Source: Anaerolineales bacterium (lineage in GTDB: Bacteria > Chloroflexota > Anaerolineae > Anaerolineales > Villigracilaceae). From it: a stretch of 64,000 nucleotides of DNA. Where the stretch lies: NCBI GenBank assembly GCA_016934715.1, contig JAFGSI010000028.1, positions 124,001-188,000 of the forward strand. The letters are read 5' to 3'. The notes beneath the pieces were generated by a model. It did no database searches, was not told where the DNA came from, and saw nothing but the letters and a program-made list of their open reading frames with translations. A program made the translations under genes and the position numbers. Below, in pieces: positions 50,579 to 57,863 of this stretch; the first letter of the stretch is position 1; every line of letters begins with the position of its first letter.

Positions 50579-50590
50579 GGTGATGTAGCG

Positions 50591-50926
50591 ATGCTGTCTC
50601 AGACTCTCATACAGGAAATCACGCAACTGCACGCTGATTTCTGCTCGGCCCTGGCCGATTCGACCCGGCTCGTCCTGCTGTATGCCTTGGCAGATGAACC
50701 GCGCAATGTATCTGAACTGACCCGGGAACTGAATCTCCCGCAGCCGACGATCTCGCGCCATCTCAAGATCCTGCGCGACCGTGGCATGGTGGTTGCCATG
50801 CGAAGGGGGATGGCGGTACAGTATTCACTGGCTGACCCGCGCTTCATTGATGCGCTTGATATCCTGCGCACGCTCATGCGTGAGCGTATTCAATACCGCG
50901 CCAGCCTGATCGTGGAACCTGAATAG
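50591..50926 (+). CDS. ArsR-family transcriptional regulator
   Basis: The 111-residue winged-helix protein has the ArsR fold: FCSALADSTRLVLLYALADE, then a recognition helix in NLPQPTISRHLKILRDRGMV and a beta wing with MRRGMAVQYSLAD. Only one cysteine (Cys18) is present, so it lacks the two-cysteine site of sulfide/persulfide sensors such as BigR or SqrR and the metal site of ArsR/SmtB. It heads the cytochrome operon and probably controls it. AAGGTG lies upstream of the ATG. The inducer is unknown. Confidence 0.87.
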   Translation: MLSQTLIQEITQLHADFCSALADSTRLVLLYALADEPRNVSELTRELNLPQPTISRHLKILRDRGMVVAMRRGMAVQYSLADPRFIDALDILRTLMRERIQYRASLIVEPE

Positions 50927-50948
50927 CGCTCATACAACCTAAGTCGTC

Positions 50949-51024
50949 GTGTAAGAATAACCTCCCTGCTTTTGCGGCATTTATGGACAAAAAGTGATTG
51001 GAAAAACGGAAGTTATTCGTACAC
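50949..51024 (+). promoter_or_regulatory. 17-bp inverted repeat between regulator and octaheme cytochrome gene
   Basis: GTGTAAGAATAACCTCC (50949-50965) and GGAAGTTATTCGTACAC (51008-51024) are inverted repeats matching at 15 of 17 positions, 42 nt apart. Each arm holds a (C/A)GAATAA core that also occurs in the dyad at 50567-50578 before the regulator gene. They are either two operator copies or a long stem-loop in the mRNA just ahead of the ribosome-binding site. Confidence 0.55.
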
Positions 51025-51043
51025 AAGTCCTAAGGAGCAGGGC

Positions 51044-52486
51044 ATGAAGAAAATCAAGTCGTTTTGGATCCTCGGCGCAGTTGGAATCCTGCTGATCGTG
51101 TTGGTGCCGGTCATCTCCTTTTGGCCGCGCCCGACTGCAGTGTCCGGTGACCCCTGGGCCAATGTTCCCCAGCATCCGGTCCATACCAGCCACGCTGACA
51201 TCGTTCAGGGCCCGTTTGAGACGCCCCAGGATGTAACGCGTGCTTGCCTGGAGTGTCATCCCGAGGCGGCCAGTGACGTGATGATGACCACTCACTGGAC
51301 CTGGGAGAGTCAGCCCTTCGAGGTCTCCTGGCGCGATGAGCCGGTGACGATTGGCAAGATCAACCAGATCAACAACTTTTGTATCAGCGCCCAGGGTAAC
51401 CAGCACCAGTGCATGACCTGCCACATTGGCTACGCCTGGAGCGATGAGACCCCCTATGACTTCACCGAGCAGGCCAATGTGGATTGCCTGGTCTGTCATG
51501 CAGACATGGGCATTTATGCCAAGGGCACTTACGGCAACCCGGCCGAAGGAGTGGACTTGCTGGCTGCCGCCCAGAGCGTGCGAGCCCCGACCCGCGAGAA
51601 CTGCGGTTCATGCCATTTCAACGGCGGCGGCGGCAACAATGTCAAGCACGGCGATCTGGCCGAATCCCTGTACTTTCCCGATCAGGAGGTCGACGTCCAT
51701 ATGGGCGGCAATGATTTCCTGTGCACGGACTGCCATGTGACCCAGAATCATGAGATCCTCGGCCGGCTGGTGGTCGACAATGTCACAATCGACCCATCCG
51801 AACAGGTGGCCTGCGCCACTTGCCACACCGGCACGGTCCACACCGACGAACGATTGACCGCCCACGTCCAGTCGGTCGCCTGTCAGACCTGTCATATCCC
51901 GACCATCGCCCTGGACGAGCCGACCAAGACCTACTGGGACTGGTCAACCGCCGGCCTGGATCGGCCCGAAGAGCACTTCACCTATCTGCGCATCAAGGGT
52001 ACATTCATCTATGAACAGAATCTGATGCCGACCTATTTGTGGTTCAACGGCAACCTGGATTACCGCTACCTGCTTGGCGACCTGATCGATTTCGATGGGC
52101 CGACGTTCATAAACGTGCCGTCGGGGAACATCCATGACCCGACAGCGCTGATCTTCCCGTTCAAGGTTCACGTGGCCAACCAGCCGTACGACACCCAGTA
52201 TGGCTACCTGCTGGCCCCGATCACCTCCGGGCCGAACGGCTATTGGACCAATTTCGACTGGGATAATGCCTTTCGCCTTTCCGAGCCGATCACCGGGCTG
52301 GCATACAGCGGGCATTATGATTTCACCGAAACCTGGATGTTCTGGCCCAGCACTCACATGGTCCAGCCGGCTGATCGGGCGCTGCAGTGCGACGATTGTC
52401 ATGGCGAGAATGGCCGCCTAGACTGGATCGCCCTGGGCTATCCCGGCGATCCGATCGAATGGGGCGGCCGCTTCCAGCGGCCTTAA
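51044..52486 (+). CDS. Octaheme c-type cytochrome, tetrathionate-reductase family (OTR-like)
   Basis: The 480-residue protein has an N-terminal membrane anchor (residues 7-27) and eight CxxCH heme motifs: CLECH, CMTCH, CLVCH, CGSCH, CTDCH, CATCH, CQTCH and CDDCH. Segments such as MMTTHWTWE, NVDCLVCHADMG and NCGSCHFNGGGGNNVKHGD match the octaheme tetrathionate reductase family. OTR of Shewanella reduces tetrathionate, nitrite and hydroxylamine in vitro. It acts outside the cell membrane. AAGGAG precedes the ATG at 51044. The gene ends 11 nt before the cytochrome b fusion gene, its likely electron donor. Confidence 0.88.
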   Translation: MKKIKSFWILGAVGILLIVLVPVISFWPRPTAVSGDPWANVPQHPVHTSHADIVQGPFETPQDVTRACLECHPEAASDVMMTTHWTWESQPFEVSWRDEPVTIGKINQINNFCISAQGNQHQCMTCHIGYAWSDETPYDFTEQANVDCLVCHADMGIYAKGTYGNPAEGVDLLAAAQSVRAPTRENCGSCHFNGGGGNNVKHGDLAESLYFPDQEVDVHMGGNDFLCTDCHVTQNHEILGRLVVDNVTIDPSEQVACATCHTGTVHTDERLTAHVQSVACQTCHIPTIALDEPTKTYWDWSTAGLDRPEEHFTYLRIKGTFIYEQNLMPTYLWFNGNLDYRYLLGDLIDFDGPTFINVPSGNIHDPTALIFPFKVHVANQPYDTQYGYLLAPITSGPNGYWTNFDWDNAFRLSEPITGLAYSGHYDFTETWMFWPSTHMVQPADRALQCDDCHGENGRLDWIALGYPGDPIEWGGRFQRP

Positions 52487-52497
52487 GGAGAGGGCAG

Positions 52498-55299
52498 ATG
52501 ACCGATCTCATAAAACCCCTGAACCTGCGGACCAGGATGCTTGCTGTGGGCCTCCTGCTGGCACTGCTGGCCGTCGGGATGGGGATCCGCCTGGCCGCGG
52601 CGCGCGAGACCGGGGCCCCGACTGAGGCGATCTCGCCGCTTCACCCGACCTTCGCCTTGCTCGATCCTGAGGGGATCAATGTTCTGGAAAGTGCCGGCCC
52701 GGTCTCGACCATGCAGACCTGTGGCCAGTGCCACGACACGCTCTTCATCGTCGAACACAGCTACCATGCTGACCTGGGTTTGAGCGACATCCTGACGGGA
52801 ACGCAGGTTGAAGGGCAGGCCTGGGATTCCAGCACCGGCCGCTACGGCCAGTGGGATCCGCTGACCTACCGCTACCTCTCCGGGTCCGGCGATGAGCGTT
52901 TCGACCTGGGCACGCCCGAATGGGTGATGCTCTTTGGTGCCCGCCATGTCGGCGGCGGGCCGGCGACCACCTCCCGGATCGGTGTCCCGCTGGTTGACCT
53001 ATTTGTGCAGGCAAGTAATCCCGACTCGGCCGTCTTGGATCCCGAGACCGGCCTGCCGGTTGCCTGGGACTGGGAAGCCTCCGGCGTGATCGAGATGAAC
53101 TGCTTCCTGTGCCACATGGCAGCCCCGGACAACGCCGCCCGGACTGCCGAGATCGAGGCCGGCAACTTCGCCTGGGCCAATACCGCCACTCTGAATGGGA
53201 TGGGGCTGTTAAACCAGGACGGGGTTGGCGTCTATGCTTGGAACCCGGCGGCCTTCGACGGCGAAGGTGAGCTGCTCCAGGAGTACGTTGCCATCCAGGA
53301 TCCAACCAATGCCAACTGTGCCCAGTGCCACGGTGTGGTCCATACCGATGCGAATGTGCTTATCCTGCCTGTCTGCGGCGACCTGTCCTATCCGCAAACA
53401 GCCACCACCGGCCAGGTGATCGGGCCCGGGCGGATCCTCAATTCGGGCGTCAATCTATCCAACAAAGAGGAACTGGCTTTTGCCTGGGACATCCACGCCG
53501 AGCGCCAGGTGCAGTGCACCGATTGCCACTACTCGCTGAACAACCCGGTCTTTTATCAAGCCTCGGCCGTAAACCGGCCGGCGCACCTGCTCTTTGATCC
53601 GCGCAGGCTCGAGATCGGCGAGTACCTCGAGAGGCCTGACCACAATTTCGCCCGCGGCCAGAGCGCCCAATTCAATGTAGCTCCTGACCTCAAGGGCACC
53701 ATGCGGCGCTGTGACTCCTGCCACGAGGCCGTGGACACCCATGCTGGCTGGCTGCCGTACGCCGCGCGGCACATGGCTACCGTAGCCTGCGAAACCTGTC
53801 ACATCCCGCAGCTCTACGCTCCGGCAATCCGCTCCTACGACTGGACCGTTCTGACGGCTGACGACCAGCCGCTCACCTCCTGCCGCGGTGTGGAAGGCGC
53901 CGGTGACCCGGTGACCGACCTGGTCACCGGCTTCCAGCCGGTCTTGCTGCAGCGAACCAATGTCGACGGCGACACCCTGCTCGCCCCCTATAACTTGATC
54001 ACCGCCTGGTTCTGGGTCTATGAAGACGCCCATGGGAACACCCGCCCGGTCCGGATCGTGGACCTGGAGGCGGCCTGGCGGCCGGACGGAGCCTACCCAT
54101 CCGAGGTTCTGGTAGCTTTCGACGCCAACGGCGACGGCCGCCTTTCGGAGGCCGAACTGGTGATCGATACCCCCGAGAAGGAAGCCTTGATCGCCGGACG
54201 CCTGGAAGCGATTGGCCTGCGGGATCCGCGCATCGTCGGTGAGGTCTACCCCTACAGCATCAACCACAACGTGGTCGGAGGCGAGCAGGCGCTCGATGAC
54301 TGTGAGACCTGCCACAGCGCCGATTCAAGACTGGCTCAGCCGATCATCCTGGCGGGTTATGCCCCTGGTGGCGTGGCGCCCGAATTCGTTGCGGACACCA
54401 ATGTCCCACTGGCCGGGGAAGTGTATGCTGACGACGACGGGGCCCTGTACTACCAGCCCGATCCACAGGCCGAGAGCCGTTACATCTTCGGTCACAGCAA
54501 CGTGGCCTGGGTGGACCGGGTCGGCGGACTGCTCTTCGTGGGCGTGCTGATCGCCGTTGGCGGGCACAGCGGGCTGCGGGCATGGAATGCCATGCGGATG
54601 AAGGACGCGGTCAAGGCCAGGTTCAAGCGGACCTACATGTACCAGGCATATGAACGCATCTGGCACTGGTTGCAGACCGTGGTTATTGTCCTGCTGCTCT
54701 TTACCGGTCTGGTCATTCACCGTCCCGAGCTTTTCGGTATCTTCTCGTTCGCCGGGATGGTGGTGATGCACAATGTCCTGGCGGTGTTACTGGCGATCAA
54801 TGCTTTCCTGTCGCTGTTCTATCACCTGGCCAGCGGAGAGATCAAGCAGTTCATCCCGCGACCGCGCGGCTTCTTCGACAACGCGATCGTACAGGCCAAG
54901 TATTATCTTGGCGGGATCTTCAGGCGCGCGCCGCATCCATTCGAGAAGACTCCCGAACGTAGGATGAACCCGCTCCAGCAGATGACCTATCTTGTGATTC
55001 TGAATGTGCTCCTGCCGCTCCAGGGTCTGACTGGCATTCTGATGTGGGGCGTCCAGAAGTGGCCACAGTACGCCCGTTTCCTGGGCGGCCTGCCGGGCCT
55101 GGCCCCCTTCCACACCCTGATTGCCTGGACCTTCGCGGCCTTTATCGTCGCCCACGTCTACCTGACCACCACCGGCGGCCCTCAACCGCTCGACAGCATC
55201 AAGGCCATGGTGACCGGTTGGGAAGAGATTGAAGTCCATGAAGTCCCTGAGGAAGAAAAGAAACCTGTGCGCAAGCCCAAAACGGAGGAGAAAAAATGA
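52498..55299 (+). CDS. Heptaheme cytochrome c / EF-hand / cytochrome b fusion protein
   Basis: The 933-residue protein begins with a membrane anchor (residues 13-33). A large extracytoplasmic domain carries seven CxxCH motifs: CGQCH, CFLCH, CAQCH, CTDCH, CDSCH, CETCH and a second CETCH near residue 605. An EF-hand calcium loop, DANGDGRLSEAE, lies near residue 540. From about residue 675 come five membrane helices resembling b561/PhsC-type cytochrome b, with candidate heme His in IWHWLQT, VVMHNVL, LFYHLAS and PFHTLIAW. The charged tail is rich in Lys and Glu. It probably oxidises quinol in the membrane and passes electrons to the octaheme partner. Confidence 0.82.
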   Translation: MTDLIKPLNLRTRMLAVGLLLALLAVGMGIRLAAARETGAPTEAISPLHPTFALLDPEGINVLESAGPVSTMQTCGQCHDTLFIVEHSYHADLGLSDILTGTQVEGQAWDSSTGRYGQWDPLTYRYLSGSGDERFDLGTPEWVMLFGARHVGGGPATTSRIGVPLVDLFVQASNPDSAVLDPETGLPVAWDWEASGVIEMNCFLCHMAAPDNAARTAEIEAGNFAWANTATLNGMGLLNQDGVGVYAWNPAAFDGEGELLQEYVAIQDPTNANCAQCHGVVHTDANVLILPVCGDLSYPQTATTGQVIGPGRILNSGVNLSNKEELAFAWDIHAERQVQCTDCHYSLNNPVFYQASAVNRPAHLLFDPRRLEIGEYLERPDHNFARGQSAQFNVAPDLKGTMRRCDSCHEAVDTHAGWLPYAARHMATVACETCHIPQLYAPAIRSYDWTVLTADDQPLTSCRGVEGAGDPVTDLVTGFQPVLLQRTNVDGDTLLAPYNLITAWFWVYEDAHGNTRPVRIVDLEAAWRPDGAYPSEVLVAFDANGDGRLSEAELVIDTPEKEALIAGRLEAIGLRDPRIVGEVYPYSINHNVVGGEQALDDCETCHSADSRLAQPIILAGYAPGGVAPEFVADTNVPLAGEVYADDDGALYYQPDPQAESRYIFGHSNVAWVDRVGGLLFVGVLIAVGGHSGLRAWNAMRMKDAVKARFKRTYMYQAYERIWHWLQTVVIVLLLFTGLVIHRPELFGIFSFAGMVVMHNVLAVLLAINAFLSLFYHLASGEIKQFIPRPRGFFDNAIVQAKYYLGGIFRRAPHPFEKTPERRMNPLQQMTYLVILNVLLPLQGLTGILMWGVQKWPQYARFLGGLPGLAPFHTLIAWTFAAFIVAHVYLTTTGGPQPLDSIKAMVTGWEEIEVHEVPEEEKKPVRKPKTEEKK

Positions 55300-55853
55300 C
55301 GACCGCGGCTCCTGAAAAACAGAAACACGGCCTGTTCAACCGGCCCGCGAAACCCTATGTGCATCCTTACGTCGGGGGGGCGCTGCTCGGACTGGTCCTG
55401 TTCCTGGCCTTCCTGATCACGCGCAACGGCCTGGGCGCCTCGGGCGGGCTGAACCGCCTGATCGCGGCCGGAGAGGACATGATCGTCCCCGGTCACATTG
55501 ATCAGACCCCCTACCTGCTCAAGCTGGCTGGTGGCGATCGGAATCCGCTCGACGACTGGAGCGTGCCGGTGGTCATCGGTGCGATCGTTGGGGGGGCGGT
55601 TTCCGGGCTGATCTTCGGCCGCTTCAAGCCAGAACTGAACAAGGGTCCCAGGGTCTCGAACCGCACCCGCCTGATCATGGCTTTTCTGGGCGGGGCGATC
55701 ATGGCCTACGGGGCGCGCATGGCGCGCGGCTGTACCTCTGGTCAGGCCCTCTCGGGCGGGGCGGTGCTTTCCGCCGGCTCCTGGGCGCTGATGATGTGTA
55801 TCTTTGCTGGCGCCTACGCCCTGGCCTATTTCTTGCGCAAGTTCTGGAACTAA
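55296..55853 (+). CDS. YeeE/YedE family sulfur transport protein, first half
   Basis: The 185-residue membrane protein has four helices and the family motif RGCTSGQALSGGAVLSAGSW near residue 150, with the conserved Cys involved in sulfur-species transfer in TsuA (YeeE). Between helices 1 and 2 lies a long polar loop. It overlaps the upstream cytochrome gene by 4 nt and is followed by the second half, so the two together should form one transporter of thiosulfate or a related sulfur compound. Confidence 0.83.
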   Translation: MTTAAPEKQKHGLFNRPAKPYVHPYVGGALLGLVLFLAFLITRNGLGASGGLNRLIAAGEDMIVPGHIDQTPYLLKLAGGDRNPLDDWSVPVVIGAIVGGAVSGLIFGRFKPELNKGPRVSNRTRLIMAFLGGAIMAYGARMARGCTSGQALSGGAVLSAGSWALMMCIFAGAYALAYFLRKFWN

Positions 55854-55864
55854 GGAGGCCCGCG

Positions 55865-57151
55865 ATGACGATCTTCCCTCTGCAGCAATTTGTCAGCCAG
55901 GCGCTCTCCGAAAACTGGTGGACCTACCTGGTCTTCGGCCTGATCGGCTTTTTCTTTGGCTTCGCGCTCGAGATCTCCGGCTTCGGCAACTCCAAGAAAC
56001 TGGCCGCCCAGTTCTACTTCAAAGACCTGACCGTGCTCAAGGTCATGTTCGGCGCGATCGTCACAGCCATGGTGTTGATCTTCCTGTCCTCGGCCATGGG
56101 CATTCTGGACTTCAGCCTGGTCTATGTTCCCGAGACCTATCTTTGGCCGGGCATTGTCGGCGGCGTCATCATGGGCATCGGTTTCATTACTGGCGGGTTC
56201 TGCCCGGGCACTTCGCTCGTCTCGGCAGCCACGCTTAAGATCGACGGCATTTTCTTCGCCCTGGGTGTGTTATTCGGCATCTGGGGCTTTGGCGAGACGG
56301 TCGATCTCTACTGGAACTGGTGGAACACCAACAGTTACTATGGCCGCCTGACCCTGATGGACGTCTTCCATCTCCCGACCGGGGTGGTCGTTCTGCTGGT
56401 GGTCTTGATGGCCCTGTTCATGTTCTGGGGAGGGGAGCAGCTCGAACGCATCATCGGCAAGCGCGACCTGCAGAAGGAACCCCGCCAGCGGGTCTTCGGC
56501 GCTGCGGCGCTGCTCGTAGTGGCCCTGGCGGTCCTGGTCATCGGCCAGCCAACTACGGCCGACAAGTATGCCCGCTTGATGCTGACCCGCGAGATCGAAG
56601 GCGAGAAGGTCCAGATGCCGGCTGAGGAAATATTGTCCGGTCGCTATGTCCAGATCCATCCCGGTGAGCTGCTCGACAACCTGGCCGATTATCGGCTGCG
56701 TGTGGTTATGCTCGACGTGCGCGACGAAGCCGATTACAACCTGTTTCACATTCGCGGTGCCCAGCATGTGCCTCTGGTGGATGTCCCCGGGCGGGTGCCC
56801 GGGCTCATCTCCCAAACGACGGCCACACCCAATACGATCATCGTGGTGATGTCGAACGATGAGGATGCCGCCACGGATGCCTGGCGCGCCCTGGTGGCCG
56901 AAGGCATCCCCAATGTCTACATCCTGGAGGGCGGGCTCAACAACTGGATCGCGATCTTCGGACATGACGATCCGGACATCACCCCGACCCCCGGGCCGGT
57001 GGCGGACGACGATCTGCGCTACACCTTCCCGGCCGCCCTGGGTGACCGCTACGATGCCGCGCGTCCCAATCCGCACGAGTGGGAACTTGAGTATACCCCG
57101 CGCATCCAACTCCAGCGCCGGCGCAGCCCCTCCGGCGGAGGCTGTGGATAG
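55865..57151 (+). CDS. YeeE/YedE second half fused to a rhodanese-like domain
   Basis: The 428-residue protein starts with YeeE/YedE helices including FGFALEISGFGNSKKLAAQF and GFITGGFCPGTSLVSAATLK (conserved Cys). More helices follow to about residue 235. Residues 275-365 form a rhodanese-like domain (VVMLDVRDEADYNLFHIRGA; VYILEGGLNNW). At the usual catalytic-cysteine loop the sequence reads VVMSNDEDAATD, so the active Cys is absent. The protein ends SGGGCG, placing a lone Cys at the flexible C-terminus. AAGGAGG precedes the ATG. It closes the operon. Confidence 0.82.
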   Translation: MTIFPLQQFVSQALSENWWTYLVFGLIGFFFGFALEISGFGNSKKLAAQFYFKDLTVLKVMFGAIVTAMVLIFLSSAMGILDFSLVYVPETYLWPGIVGGVIMGIGFITGGFCPGTSLVSAATLKIDGIFFALGVLFGIWGFGETVDLYWNWWNTNSYYGRLTLMDVFHLPTGVVVLLVVLMALFMFWGGEQLERIIGKRDLQKEPRQRVFGAAALLVVALAVLVIGQPTTADKYARLMLTREIEGEKVQMPAEEILSGRYVQIHPGELLDNLADYRLRVVMLDVRDEADYNLFHIRGAQHVPLVDVPGRVPGLISQTTATPNTIIVVMSNDEDAATDAWRALVAEGIPNVYILEGGLNNWIAIFGHDDPDITPTPGPVADDDLRYTFPAALGDRYDAARPNPHEWELEYTPRIQLQRRRSPSGGGCG

Positions 57152-57182
57152 TTCGATCTGAGCCGCTACGAAGAACTGGATC

Positions 57183-57212
57183 CCTCCCCCAGGTTGGAAG
57201 CCCTGGGGGAGG
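57183..57212. terminator. Hairpin between convergent transcripts
   Basis: CCTCCCCCAGG pairs exactly with CCTGGGGGAGG around an 8-nt loop. It lies between the end of the cytochrome/YeeE operon and the convergent lipoprotein gene. There is no clear T run. Confidence 0.6.
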
Positions 57213-57238
57213 TTCGTCGGGTTACATTCTCGTCCTTG

Positions 57239-57742
57239 TTATGGCCAACTCAGTTCAACAGGATCGTTTCCAGGCCAATAAAGGACGAATGTCGATGCAG
57301 TCGATGGCGTTGTGAACCCAATCATTAGCTCCCCCTGGGCAATACAACAAAATCCACGAAAGGTATTCGACAGGTCATTACCGGTTACGTACACCCCTTC
57401 CGTATCTTCCAATAATCCTTCACCACCCTGGTAATTACCGTCGACAGATTCCAGCCAGAGAATCAAGAGCTGATATCCGTCCTCCGGTGCCCAATCCAGC
57501 AATGAAGATTGGAAACCGTATCTTGTGATTCTCACTGTTCCTCTTTCAGAACGAAGTACGATCGGCTCTTGGGTATTTGTAGGGGCAGGTGTTCTGGTGC
57601 TGGTTGGTGAGGGTATTGTCGTGGGCGCTGATCTGGGTGTTGCGGGAATGGTTGGGCTAGAGTTTTCAGCGGAGCTGCAATTCGTCAATGCCATCCATAG
57701 GAAAAGGATGAGAATCGGCATCACAACAGAATTCCTCTGCAT
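57239..57742 (-). CDS. Putative lipoprotein
   Basis: The 167-residue protein begins with a hydrophobic signal (MPILILFLWMALTNC) with a lipobox-like Cys22, though Asn at -1 is unusual. A Thr/Pro/Ser-rich linker (residues 29-55) follows, then a beta-rich domain of about 110 residues ending in SWP. It is probably anchored outside the membrane. AGGAGG lies before the ATG at 57742; the open frame extends further upstream without a signal. No family is recognised. The neighbour upstream is also a surface protein. Confidence 0.6.
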   Translation of the reverse strand: MQRNSVVMPILILFLWMALTNCSSAENSSPTIPATPRSAPTTIPSPTSTRTPAPTNTQEPIVLRSERGTVRITRYGFQSSLLDWAPEDGYQLLILWLESVDGNYQGGEGLLEDTEGVYVTGNDLSNTFRGFCCIAQGELMIGFTTPSTASTFVLYWPGNDPVELSWP

Positions 57743-57863
57743 CGTTTCCTCCTGTGCCATTTCGGCCTTCACCGGACATCGACCGGTGATAATCGTTCCG
57801 TGTCTACCACGAACCCAACCTGCCTGGATTCTCCACCAGAATCGGTTGCCATGGGCATCCTTT

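Larger units (their letters stand above)
49856..50590. other. Decayed region between the membrane protein and arsR-type genes
   Basis: These 735 bases hold no intact gene. They contain, in order, a broken MalT-type regulator start, an IS1182-like transposase remnant with one terminal repeat, a terminator and the regulatory region of the ArsR-type gene, all listed separately. Confidence 0.7.
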
